A stretch of DNA of 13,506 nucleotides from QHXN01 sp040509515 (GTDB lineage Bacteria > Acidobacteriota > Blastocatellia > Pyrinomonadales > Pyrinomonadaceae): NCBI GenBank assembly GCA_040509515.1, contig JBEVKV010000359.1:1-13506 (forward strand). The letters run 5' to 3'. This document shows, piece after piece, positions 1 to 7,974 of the stretch. The translations under genes were made by a program, and so were the position numbers. Under the pieces are notes generated by a model. It had not been told where the DNA came from, made no database searches, and saw nothing but the letters and a program-made list of their open reading frames with translations. The number at the start of each line of letters is the position of its first letter. Position 1 is the stretch's first letter.

Positions 1-36
1 CACTCATCACTCATCACTTATCACTCCATAACTTAT
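1..36. repeat. Degenerate heptanucleotide tandem repeat (CACTCAT-type) running into a start codon
   Basis: Seen directly: CACTCAT (1-7), CACTCAT (8-14), CACTTAT (15-21), CACTCCAT (22-29, one base longer) and AACTTAT (30-36). The last unit supplies the AT of the permease ATG at 35-37. The array probably extends left of the window. It is clearly AT-richer than its surroundings. Short heptad repeats of this kind occur between genes in several bacterial groups; their function is not known to me. Confidence 0.75.
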
Positions 37-1383
37 GACTGACACTGGGCTGCGTCGGCAGTTGGGGCTCGCGACCGCGACGGCGGTGGTCGTGGGCGAA
101 GTCGTCGGCGTCGGGATTTTTCTGACGCCCGCCGCGATGACCAAAGAGGCGGGCTCGCCGCTGCTGGTGCTCGTCGTCTGGCTGCTGTCGGGCGCGATGG
201 CGCTCTCGGGCGCGCTCTGCTTCGGCGAACTGGCGGCGCGCTTCCCACGCGCGGGCGGCGGCTACGTCTATCTGCGCGAGGCTTTCGGGCCGGCTCCCGC
301 GTTCCTCTACGGGTGGATGGCGCTGCTCGTGGTTGACCCGGGGCTGACGGCCGCGCTCGCCGTCGGCGCGGCCTCCTACGCGGGGCACGCCGCCGGACTG
401 TCGCCCGCGGGTGTGAAGGCCGTCGCCGTGGGGTTCGTCGTCGCGCTGGCGCTGGTCAACGTGCGCGGCGTGAGGCTCGGCGGGTGGGTCGTGCGCTGGC
501 TGACGATAGTCAAGCTCGCGCTGCTCGTCGTCGTCGTGGTGTGGGGCTTCGGGATGGGTTTGGGCGACTGGTCGCACTTCCAACCCTTCGTCGCGCGGCG
601 CGCGGGGTCGCCCGCGCTCGCGGGCGCGCTGGCCGGCGGGCTCGTCGCGGCCTTCTTCTCTTACGGCGGCTGGTGGGACTTGAGCAAGCTCGGCGGCGAG
701 GTGCGCGACCCCGCGCGTAACCTGCCGCGCGCGCTCACGCTCGGCGTCCTCGTCGTGACGGCCGTCTACGTCCTGACGAGCGCGGCCTTCGTCTACCTCG
801 TCGCGCCCGAGCGCGTCACCTCGGGCGAGGAGTTCGCCGCGCAGGCGGGCGAGGCGCTGTTCGGGCCGGCGGGCGGGCTCGTCTTCACGCTCGTCGTCGT
901 CGTCGCGGTCGCGGGCAGCCTCGCCGCCTTCACGATGTCCGCGCCGCGCGTCTACTTCGCGATGGCGCGCGACGGGCTGTTCCTGCGCTGGGCGGCGCGG
1001 CTCGACCCGCGCACGGGGACGCCCTCGCGCGCCATACTTATTCAGGCCGTGCTGGCCTGCGTGCTCGTGCTCTGGGGCACGTTCGACGAGATCATCTCTT
1101 ACTTCATGTTCGCCGTCGTGCTCTTCATCGCGCTGGCCGCGGCCGGGCTGTTCGTGCTGCGTCGTAGGGAACCCCGCGCGCCGTACCTGACGCCGCTCTA
1201 CCCCGTAACGCCGGCCGTCTACATTTTGCTGAGCGCGGCGCTGCTCGTGCTTCTGGCGGCGGGGAGGCCGCGTCAGGCGCTCTCCGGTATAGCGGTGGTG
1301 GCGTTGGGGCTTCCCGTCTACTATCTTTTCTTCCGCGGGCGCGCGGCGGCCGCGGCGGAAGCCGAAGGAGAAGAAACAGACAC

Positions 1384-1387
<4 letters not shown>
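35..1387 (+). CDS. APC-family amino acid permease
   Basis: A 450-residue, strongly hydrophobic inner-membrane protein that should move amino acids by proton or solute coupling or by exchange. The N terminus has the hallmark APC first helix, with G-E-V-V-G-V-G-I-F-L-T-P-A at about residues 21-33; this glycine-rich unwound segment binds the substrate backbone in the family. About twelve hydrophobic segments follow, and the polar tail ends in A/E-rich sequence, which fits the usual 430-480 residue length. The ATG at 35 is chosen because the family's L-R-R-Q-L-G-L-type lead-in to helix 1 begins a few residues later. No Shine-Dalgarno sequence is visible, and the upstream bases are a heptad repeat. 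The TGA stop overlaps the next start as ATGA, implying translational coupling with the AhpD-like gene. The substrate cannot be told from sequence; the fold assignment is firm. Confidence 0.92.
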
Positions 1388-1953
<566 letters not shown>

Positions 1954-1973
1954 CGCGGGTCTGACCGCTATCT

Positions 1974-4900
1974 TTACTGTTGCTCGTCTTCGTCGGTCGC
2001 GCGTCTCTGCGGGGCGTCGGGCGCGCGCCCCGTCCCGAGCGAGTCGTAGTTGAGCGCGGCGTTGAAGAGGAGGAAGAAGGCCCCCTGCGTTTGGTGCCGC
2101 CACATCGGGTTGGTGGCGAAGAGCAGGACGTGGCCGCGCCCGACGGGCACGTCGACGATGGCCGGCGCGTTCGTCAACTCCTGCCCGCCCGCCAGCATCC
2201 CGCTCACCAGCAGGTTCTTATCGTCAGACGCGAAGCGCAGGATGACCCGAGGCCGCTGCGCGGGCGGCGTGTAGAAGGGGCTCCGCTGCTGCTGCCGCTG
2301 CTCGTCGGTGGGCGTCGGCTCCTCGCCGGGGCGTGGGCTGGGGCGCGGGGTCGGCGTCGCGGCCTGCGGCATCGCCTGCACCACGTCCGGGTCGTTCAAA
2401 GAGCCGCGCCCCGAAGGACGCACGCCGCCGCCCGCCCCTCCCGGCCCGCCTTCGCCGCCGCCGCCCGCGGCCGCGACCTGAAAGACCGGCGACTGGTTGA
2501 AGTAGATGGGCAGCGTCTCGCCGTAGCCGTAAGCCACGGGGCTCCTGCGGTCGGCGAAGGCCGCGTTGAAGATCGAGCCGCGCGCCTGCAACTGCGGCGT
2601 CTCGCGCACCGCGACGCCCGAGATCATCCCGTAGTCGATGGGGATGCGCGCGTTCGACGTGACGGCGACGAAGAGCCCGCCCTCCTCGACAAACCTTTGC
2701 AGGTTGTTCAGGCCGACGAGCCCCATCCCGCCGCGCATGTCGTCGGTCTGGTCGGGCGAGGTGCCGAAGTTCGGCGTCAACTCCGACTGCTTCCACGGAA
2801 TCGGCTCGCCGCGCATCGGCAGCCCCGCGACGACCTGCTGCGCCGAGCCGCCCACGGGCGGGTAGATGATGACATCGAAGCGCTCGCGCAGGTTCGGCGT
2901 CATGCGCAGGACGTGGTCGGAGATGTACGTGTACGGAATCTGGTAGCGGTCGAACTCGATGCGGTACCAGCCCTCGTTCTGCGTGTTGATCCAACTGTGG
3001 ACGATGGCGATGCGCGGCACAGCCATCTCGTGCGTCTTCACGGTCGGCGGCTTGTCCATGGCGTGCGCCGTCAGACCCAGCTCGACGACGGCCGCCTCCA
3101 ACCTCTGACGTAACTCGGACGGGTTGCCCTCACTCCTTATCACGAACGAGCCGGCGTTGAACTGGCGGTCGCCGATTTTGAAAGGCTCCTCGGCCGCCGA
3201 CATCTTCACGTCCTTGAGGCGAAAGCGGAGCGTGGCGAGCGTGTTGTCAGCGTTGTGGTTGATGACGTAGACCGGCCCCGAGCCCGCGACGCGCCCACGC
3301 ACCGAGGCGTCGGCCGTGAGCAGAGTCATCGGCGTTTGCAGGACGCTCCTGTCAGTCACTCTAACCGTCCTGATGTTGCGCATCGCGCCGAGCGTCCAGC
3401 CCGTGTCGTCGTAGGGGCGCGGGTCGTTGACGTTGTAGAACTGCGTGTCGAGCAGCATGTCGGCCATCCGCGAGTAGGGCTGATCCATGCGCACGACGTA
3501 CGAGCCCGCGCCGTACTTCTGTTCTTTGACGGTGAAATCGTTCTTCGCCTGATGCACCTCGACGCCCATCAGCCGGAGCAGGTTGACGGCGTCGGCGACC
3601 TCGACGGGGCGCGGGTTGTCGGCCGGGATGACGTAGGCGGCCGGCCCCTCGTTGGTCGCCTTCGCCACAGAGCGCTTGCCCTTCAGGTAAAAGTTCTGCA
3701 GGAACCGCTCCTTGTTCTGCGAGACGAAGTTCATCGCGAACAGGATGGCCGACTGCTGCATGTTGACGTTGTTGCGCAGCGACCAGCGCACGCGCGGCAG
3801 CGGCGGGTTCGGCCGGTACCAGTCGCGCTGCGACTGCGCCGCGACCGTCCTGTCCAGAGTGTCCGCGCCGGCGTTGCCGAACGTCTCGTAGAAGCGCCCG
3901 ACCGCGTTGTGACCGTTGGCGACGTAGAACATGTAGTTCGGAGCCCAGCCGTCGTAGAAGCCGTGCGTCCAGACGCCGGGCACGCCGCGCTTGGTCATCT
4001 CCTCGATCTCGTGATAGGCGAGGAGCTGCCACTCGTCGACGACGATGGGGTCGAGCCAAGCGTTGTACGGCCCCGTGCCCGTCGAGGTGTAGAGGAACGG
4101 CACGGACTCGTGCAGGTCGTGCAGGATGGCCGGGTGCCACTCCAAAAACGTCTTCATCATGTTGCGCGTGAGCGCGAGCGCCATCCCTAACCCGTCGCGG
4201 TTGTTGTCGTGCGCGACGTACTTGCCCCAGTAGACGAGCGGCGGCACGGCCTTGTCGGGGTTGGCCGTGCGGTAGTTGTAGAGGTCGACCATCTTGTCGC
4301 GCCCGTCGACTTCCAAGACCGGCGTGATGAGCACGACGACGTTCTTGCGGATGTCGCGGATGAAGGGCGACTCCTCGACGGCGAGCCTGTAGGCCATCTC
4401 CATCAGCATCTCGGGCGAGCCGGTCTCGGGCGAGTGGATGGAGCCCGAGGCCCAGTAGAAGACCTTGCCCTCGCCGATGAGCTTCTGCGCGTCGGCGTCG
4501 GAGAGCCCGCGCGGGTCGGCGAGGCGCGCGGTGATCTCCTTGTAGCGCGAGAGGCGCGCCATCGCCGCCTCGTCGCCGACCGCGACCAGAATCTGCTCGC
4601 GCCCCTCCTCGCTCTTCTCCGGCGCGCTGAAGACCTTGACGCGCTGGCTCGCGCGCTCAAGCTCGCGGAAGTATCGGTGCACGTCCTTCGTGTGCGTGAG
4701 CTTGCCGGGCGTGCCGACGACGTAGCCGAGCACCTTGTCGGGCGAGGGCACCGTGCTCGACGCGGGCAGGTGGTCGACCAACTCGGTCAGAAAATACTTC
4801 TCGGTCGTGTACTCGCGAATCTTCGCGCCGTAGTCTTCGTTGACGCCCGCGCCCGCGTTCGCGGCGGCGGGGCGCGGGGCGCGCGAAGTCCTCTGCGCGG

Positions 4901-5003
4901 AGGCGCGCGGCTCGAACTGGCAGAGTGGGAAAGCGCAGAAGCAGGCGAGCGCCAGTGCGCGGAAGAAGAGTCGCCGGCCGGCGTGCGTGGCACCGAGGGT
5001 CAT
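1974..5003 (-). CDS. Exported M14-family zinc carboxypeptidase-like protein with C-terminal extension
   Basis: A 1009-residue protein with a signal peptide (R-R-L-F-F-R then a hydrophobic core at about 11-28, likely cut near A-S-A-Q at 34-37), so it acts outside the cytoplasm. The M14 metallopeptidase domain spans about 55-400: H190-S-P-E193 matches the zinc motif HxxE, N268-R269 in D-N-N-R-D-G matches the substrate-binding Asn-Arg pair, H295 in I-L-H-D-L-H matches the third zinc ligand, and E373 in F-Y-E-T-F-G-N is a candidate catalytic Glu. Residues 400-660 are unassigned. About 663-985 looks like a class-I glutamine amidotransferase/ThuA-like fold (R-I-A-I-V-H-S-W..., then G-G-L-F-V-A-V and P-V-G-R-G-H-V-L-L-F), interrupted at 846-907 by a Gly-, Pro- and Gln-rich insert. 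The ATG has a good GGAGGAG ribosome site (5006-5012, minus strand). It converges with the selenoprotein gene, with 20 nt between them. The real substrate, peptide or modified peptide, is unknown. Confidence 0.88.
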   Translation of the reverse strand: MTLGATHAGRRLFFRALALACFCAFPLCQFEPRASAQRTSRAPRPAAANAGAGVNEDYGAKIREYTTEKYFLTELVDHLPASSTVPSPDKVLGYVVGTPGKLTHTKDVHRYFRELERASQRVKVFSAPEKSEEGREQILVAVGDEAAMARLSRYKEITARLADPRGLSDADAQKLIGEGKVFYWASGSIHSPETGSPEMLMEMAYRLAVEESPFIRDIRKNVVVLITPVLEVDGRDKMVDLYNYRTANPDKAVPPLVYWGKYVAHDNNRDGLGMALALTRNMMKTFLEWHPAILHDLHESVPFLYTSTGTGPYNAWLDPIVVDEWQLLAYHEIEEMTKRGVPGVWTHGFYDGWAPNYMFYVANGHNAVGRFYETFGNAGADTLDRTVAAQSQRDWYRPNPPLPRVRWSLRNNVNMQQSAILFAMNFVSQNKERFLQNFYLKGKRSVAKATNEGPAAYVIPADNPRPVEVADAVNLLRLMGVEVHQAKNDFTVKEQKYGAGSYVVRMDQPYSRMADMLLDTQFYNVNDPRPYDDTGWTLGAMRNIRTVRVTDRSVLQTPMTLLTADASVRGRVAGSGPVYVINHNADNTLATLRFRLKDVKMSAAEEPFKIGDRQFNAGSFVIRSEGNPSELRQRLEAAVVELGLTAHAMDKPPTVKTHEMAVPRIAIVHSWINTQNEGWYRIEFDRYQIPYTYISDHVLRMTPNLRERFDVIIYPPVGGSAQQVVAGLPMRGEPIPWKQSELTPNFGTSPDQTDDMRGGMGLVGLNNLQRFVEEGGLFVAVTSNARIPIDYGMISGVAVRETPQLQARGSIFNAAFADRRSPVAYGYGETLPIYFNQSPVFQVAAAGGGGEGGPGGAGGGVRPSGRGSLNDPDVVQAMPQAATPTPRPSPRPGEEPTPTDEQRQQQRSPFYTPPAQRPRVILRFASDDKNLLVSGMLAGGQELTNAPAIVDVPVGRGHVLLFATNPMWRHQTQGAFFLLFNAALNYDSLGTGRAPDAPQRRATDEDEQQ

Positions 5004-5033
5004 GGTCTCCTCCGAGGGCTGTCCGTGGTTTTG

Positions 5034-5063
5034 ATTTTAGTCGGCGTGCGCCTCGCATGTTAC
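5034..5063 (-). promoter_or_regulatory. Possible sigma70-type promoter of the M14 peptidase gene
   Basis: On the minus strand, TAAAAT (5034-5039) resembles a -10 box. GTAACA (5058-5063) is a 4-of-6 match to a -35 box at 18-nt spacing. This AT-rich patch stands out in a GC-rich gap and lies about 30 bases before the ATG. Found by eye only. Confidence 0.4.
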
Positions 5064-5114
5064 GGCCGCGGCGCGCGCGAGTAAAGTTCCGAAGTGCCAC
5101 GCCCGCGGGCCGGG

Positions 5115-5123
5115 TGTTACAAT
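5115..5123 (+). promoter_or_regulatory. Extended -10 promoter element of the ankyrin gene
   Basis: TGTTACAAT reads as an extended -10 (TGn followed by TACAAT, 5118-5123). No convincing -35 lies upstream, as is usual for extended -10 promoters. The expected transcript start at about 5130 leaves fewer than ten bases before the ATG at 5137, so the mRNA would be almost leaderless. That agrees with the weak ribosome site (only CCGAG). Confidence 0.5.
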
Positions 5124-5136
5124 TACCGTCCCCGAG

Positions 5137-5787
5137 ATGAGCGCCCCGAACAACAACCGGATCACAGAGCTGATGCTCGCGGCCTCGCGCGGCGACCTCT
5201 CGCGCGCCGAGGCGCTGCTGCGCGACGGCGCGGACCCGAACGCGCGCGACGCCTTCGGGCAGACGGCGCTCATCTACGCGGCGAGCGCCGGCCACCAGAC
5301 AATCGCCGAGGAGCTGATCGACGCCGGCTCGGACATCGACGCGCGCAACCGCAACAACAAGTCGGCCTTCGACCTCGCGGAGGCGCGCGGGCACGCCGCG
5401 CTCGCCGCGCTGCTCAGGAACGCGCGGCTCTTCGTCGCCGCGCGCGACGGCGAAGTCACGCGGCTCGAAGAACTGCTCGACGCGGGCGTCGACCCGAACG
5501 CGCTGCTGCGCGACGAGTGGACGGCGCTGATGATCGCCGCGCTCAACAACCGGCCGCAGGTCGTCGCCGCCCTGCTCAGGCGCGGGGCCTACCCGGACGC
5601 GCAGAACGCGACCGGCTGGACGGCGCTGATGATCGCCGAGCGCAAGGGGCACGCGGAGGTGGCGCGCATGCTCACGGCGGGCCGGGCGGAGAAGCCCCTG
5701 CCCGCGCTCATCAAGCAGCCGGCCGCCGACCGGACGCACGGGACGGAAGTCGACCTCGCGGAATTCCCGGATCACATCAAGGACTAG
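5137..5787 (+). CDS. Ankyrin-repeat protein
   Basis: A 216-residue protein made almost wholly of ankyrin repeats, a helix-turn-helix scaffold for protein-protein contact. Repeats start at about residues 8, 40, 73 (short), 97, 127 and 160. They show the usual T-A-L-(I/M) opening (G-Q-T-A-L-I-Y-A-A, W-T-A-L-M-I-A), the G-H or G-D turn, and the L-L-x-x-G-A/V-D-P-N/D ending. There is no signal peptide or membrane segment, so it should be cytoplasmic. The tail from about 183 is non-repeat and acidic. A start at 5137 gives a full first repeat; a likely promoter lies immediately upstream. It is divergent from the M14 gene and separated from the next gene by a strong hairpin, so it may be its own transcription unit. 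The partner protein is unknown; the repeat assignment is secure. Confidence 0.88.
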   Translation: MSAPNNNRITELMLAASRGDLSRAEALLRDGADPNARDAFGQTALIYAASAGHQTIAEELIDAGSDIDARNRNNKSAFDLAEARGHAALAALLRNARLFVAARDGEVTRLEELLDAGVDPNALLRDEWTALMIAALNNRPQVVAALLRRGAYPDAQNATGWTALMIAERKGHAEVARMLTAGRAEKPLPALIKQPAADRTHGTEVDLAEFPDHIKD

Positions 5788-5819
5788 GCTCGCGCCCTCG
5801 CGGCGGCGGGCGCGAGCCT
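5786..5819 (+). terminator. Strong GC-rich hairpin after the ankyrin gene
   Basis: AGGCTCGCGCCC (5786-5797) pairs perfectly with GGGCGCGAGCCT (5808-5819) around a 10-nt loop, giving a 12-bp stem. The first two stem bases belong to the TAG stop codon. No T-run follows, so it is not a classic intrinsic terminator. It may act with Rho, protect the 3' end, or tune expression of the gene starting 11 bases further on. Confidence 0.6.
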
Positions 5820-5830
5820 GACGAACCGAG

Positions 5831-6529
5831 ATGAAGAGACTGAGTTTTAAGACGCTCCTCGTGCTCGCGTGCGTCGCGGCCTGCGCGCGCGGCGCGGCGG
5901 CGCGGGACGAGCCGTGCCGGCTGGAGCGCGCGGTCGCGCCGGACTACGGCGGCGTGATGCTCGGGATGACGGCCGAGGAGCTGGCGCGGATGTTCCCCGG
6001 CTCCGACGAGTTGCAGCGCGCCGCCGCGGGGGCGGCCGCCGGCAAGCAGTTCGTGGCCTCGCTCGGGATGCTTGAACTGGGCGTGCGGCGTGAGCAGTTC
6101 GCCGACACGGCCGAGCTGGTGCTCACGTTCCTCGGCGGGCGGCTGCACCGCATCGACGTGCGCTACCGCCGGCCGGTGCCGTGGACGGACGTGGCGGAGT
6201 TCTCGGCGCACGCGTCGAGACGGCTGGCCGTCCCCGTAGGCTCTTGGGGCGCGGCCTCGTCCGACGCCGAAAAGTTTTCGCGCGTGCTCGACTGTCGCGG
6301 CTTCAGCGTGGTCGTGCGCATCGACCGCGGCGGCCCGAGCACGCTCAGCATCGTCGACACCGACGCGTCGTCGTCGCCGGCGGCGCAGACGCCCGGCGCG
6401 AAGGACGCGCCCCCTGCGGCCCCGGCGCGGGGGCGCAAGGGGCGCGCGAAGGGGCGCGGCGGCGCGGGCTCGCGGACTTCGCAAGCGCCCGCCTCGCGCG
6501 AGAAGGAGGAGAAGCCTTTTGAAAAATAG
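5831..6529 (+). CDS. Secreted or lipid-anchored hypothetical protein
   Basis: I do not recognise this 232-residue protein. It begins with a clear export signal: M-K-R then a hydrophobic core (about 8-18), with either a signal-peptidase I site after A22-A-A24 or a lipobox-like V-A-A-C ending at Cys18. The mature part (about 25-180) holds V-M-L-G-M-T-A-E-E-L near residue 38, a phrase resembling the start of small SmpA/BamE-like envelope domains, then mixed strand and helix up to L-S-I-V-D-T-D. The last 50 residues are low complexity, rich in Ala, Pro, Gly, Arg and Lys, and probably disordered. The start follows CCGAG only, a weak ribosome site. The 3' end carries the ribosome site of msrB and overlaps its start by 11 nt, so the two are probably cotranscribed. 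Real gene by frame, signal and context; function unknown. Confidence 0.75.
   Translation: MKRLSFKTLLVLACVAACARGAAARDEPCRLERAVAPDYGGVMLGMTAEELARMFPGSDELQRAAAGAAAGKQFVASLGMLELGVRREQFADTAELVLTFLGGRLHRIDVRYRRPVPWTDVAEFSAHASRRLAVPVGSWGAASSDAEKFSRVLDCRGFSVVVRIDRGGPSTLSIVDTDASSSPAAQTPGAKDAPPAAPARGRKGRAKGRGGAGSRTSQAPASREKEEKPFEK
6503..6511 (+). promoter_or_regulatory. Strong ribosome binding site selecting the TTG start of msrB
   Basis: AAGGAGGAG lies 7 bases before TTG at 6519. This is the best Shine-Dalgarno match in the window and favours TTG over the in-frame GTG at 6531. It is embedded in the last codons of the preceding gene. Confidence 0.7.
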
Positions 6530-6974
6530 AGTGGTCAAGACGGAAGAGGAGTGGCGGCGTGCGCTCACGCCCGAGCAGTACCGCGTCGCGCGGCAGAAGG
6601 GGACGGAGCGGCCGTTCTCGGGCGAGTACAACGCGAGCCGCGAGCCGGGGACTTACCTCTGCGCAGCCTGCGGCGCGGAGCTGTTCACGTCCGAGGCGAA
6701 GTTCGACTCGCACTGCGGCTGGCCCAGCTTCTACGAGCCGAAGGAGGGCGACAACGTCCGCACCGAAATCGACACCAGCCACGGCATGGTTCGCACCGAA
6801 GTCCTGTGCGCGACCTGCGACGCGCATCTCGGCCACGTCTTCGACGACGGCCCGCTCCCGACGGGGCAGCGCTACTGCATCAACTCGGTCGTGCTCAAAC
6901 ACCGAAAGCCCGGCGAAGAGTCGCCGGAGTCGGGAGCGTCGCCAGCGTCGAGAGAGTCGGGAGACGTGACGTGA
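6519..6974 (+). CDS. msrB: Peptide-methionine (R)-S-oxide reductase MsrB
   Basis: Reduces the R epimer of methionine sulfoxide in proteins, repairing oxidative damage. The 151-residue protein has all family marks: zinc-binding C48-A-A-C51 and C97-A-T-C100, the H-C-G-W-P-S-F motif (Cys66, probable resolving Cys), G-H-V-F at 105-108, and catalytic Cys120 in R-Y-C-I-N-S. The catalytic residue is an ordinary Cys (TGC), not Sec. No signal peptide is present, so it should be cytoplasmic, probably recycled by thioredoxin. The start is TTG, chosen from the strong upstream ribosome site. About 20 extra C-terminal residues beyond the usual end are encoded by a 9-base tandem repeat. The TGA stop overlaps the GTG start of the deacetylase gene. 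The family call is certain. Confidence 0.96.
   Translation: MKNRVVKTEEEWRRALTPEQYRVARQKGTERPFSGEYNASREPGTYLCAACGAELFTSEAKFDSHCGWPSFYEPKEGDNVRTEIDTSHGMVRTEVLCATCDAHLGHVFDDGPLPTGQRYCINSVVLKHRKPGEESPESGASPASRESGDVT
6918..6962 (+). repeat. Five 9-base tandem repeats in the 3' end of msrB
   Basis: The units GAGTCGCCG, GAGTCGGGA, GCGTCGCCA, GCGTCGAGA and GAGTCGGGA follow each other without gaps and encode E/A-S-x tripeptides (residues 134-148). This is past the conserved MsrB domain and just before its stop. It looks like an expanded or inserted repeat tolerated at the C terminus. Confidence 0.7.
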
Positions 6975-7972
6975 GCGTGCCGCGTGTAAAGCTCCCGGCG
7001 ACGCCGACGGCGTTCACGATACTTCTCGTCGTGCTCTGCATGGGCGCGACCCGCGCGACTACACAGACGGCGGGGCAGACGACGGCGCAGACGCCTGCCG
7101 TCGAGGTGAAGTCTTTGGCCGAGCGGCTCGGCCACCCGGCGAGCGCGAAGCTGCTCATCGTCCACGCCGACGACCTCGGCGCGGCGCACTCCGTCAACGC
7201 CGCCACGGTCAAGGCGTTCGAGACCGGGCTCGTCAACTCGGGCAGCGTCATGGTGCCGTGCCCGTGGCTGCCGGAGATAGCCTCTTACGCGCGCGCGCAG
7301 CCCGACGCAGACCTCGGGCTCCACCTCACGCTCACGAGCGAGTGGAAGACCTACCGCTGGGGCGGCGTCCTCTCGAAAGACCGCGCGCCGACGCTCTACG
7401 GCGCGGACGGCTACCTCTACACGACCGAGACGGAGGCTTCGGCGCGCATCGACGTGCGCGAGGCCGAGGCCGAGATACGCGCGCAGATAGAACGCGCGCG
7501 CGCCTTCGGAATCCGCCCGACGCACCTCGACTCGCACATGCGGACGCTCTACACGACGCGCCCGCTCTTCGAGATGTTCCTGCGCGTGGCGCGTGACAAC
7601 CGACTCCCCGCGCTCGTCTCGCGCGAGTGGTTCGCGCAGGCCCCCTTCCTCCCGGCCGCGCTCGGCCCCGAGGGCGTCGTCATCGACCGGCTCATCGACA
7701 TCGACCCCTCCGTGCCGCCCGCGCGCTGGGCCGGGCACTACACCGATTTGATTAAGAGTCTGAGGCCGGGCGTCACGCAGTTGATCGTCCACCTCGCCTA
7801 CGACGACGAGGAGATGCGCGCCGTCGCGCAAGACCACCCCGACTGGGGCGCGGCGTGGCGGCAGCGCGACTTCGACTTCGTTACGAGCGAAGCCTTCCGC
7901 CGCCTGCTCAAAGAGCACGACGTCAAGCTCGTCACCTGGCGCGAAATCGGCAAGCTCGTCGCGAAGCCTTAG
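6971..7972 (+). CDS. Exported YdjC/ChbG-family carbohydrate deacetylase-like protein
   Basis: A 333-residue member of the YdjC/ChbG fold, a TIM-barrel relative of polysaccharide deacetylases that removes acetyl groups from amino-sugar oligomers with a divalent metal. Visible site residues: H65-A-D67-D68-L-G (catalytic/metal Asp), G-L-H118-L-T-L, and T-H185-L-D-S-H189 (metal His pair), plus L-I-V-H-L-A-Y-D-D-E near 271-280. The GTG start at 6971 overlaps the msrB TGA as GTGA and has GGGAG 7 bases upstream. It yields a signal peptide (hydrophobic core about 13-24, then A-T-R-A), so the enzyme is probably exported, unlike the cytoplasmic enterobacterial ChbG. A much longer upstream open frame only shadows msrB. 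The family call is good; the substrate is inferred, and many acidobacterial-type relatives are annotated only as deacetylase-like. Confidence 0.85.
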   Translation: MSVPRVKLPATPTAFTILLVVLCMGATRATTQTAGQTTAQTPAVEVKSLAERLGHPASAKLLIVHADDLGAAHSVNAATVKAFETGLVNSGSVMVPCPWLPEIASYARAQPDADLGLHLTLTSEWKTYRWGGVLSKDRAPTLYGADGYLYTTETEASARIDVREAEAEIRAQIERARAFGIRPTHLDSHMRTLYTTRPLFEMFLRVARDNRLPALVSREWFAQAPFLPAALGPEGVVIDRLIDIDPSVPPARWAGHYTDLIKSLRPGVTQLIVHLAYDDEEMRAVAQDHPDWGAAWRQRDFDFVTSEAFRRLLKEHDVKLVTWREIGKLVAKP

Positions 7973-7974
7973 CT

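Noticed and set aside
1955..1968. Small hairpin between the convergent selenoprotein and M14 genes
   Set aside because: Only a 4-bp stem (GCGG/CCGC) with a 6-nt loop and no real T-run; too weak to call a bidirectional terminator.
6551..6970. N-terminal extension of the deacetylase frame across msrB
   Set aside because: This part is an alternative frame of msrB, rich in Arg and Ala as GC-rich shadows are; the GTG at 6971 with a ribosome site and a signal peptide is the sensible start.
7855..7974. Forty extra N-terminal residues on the ABC exporter
   Set aside because: They overlap the deacetylase coding region in another frame and have no family similarity; ATG 7975 gives a normal exporter N terminus.
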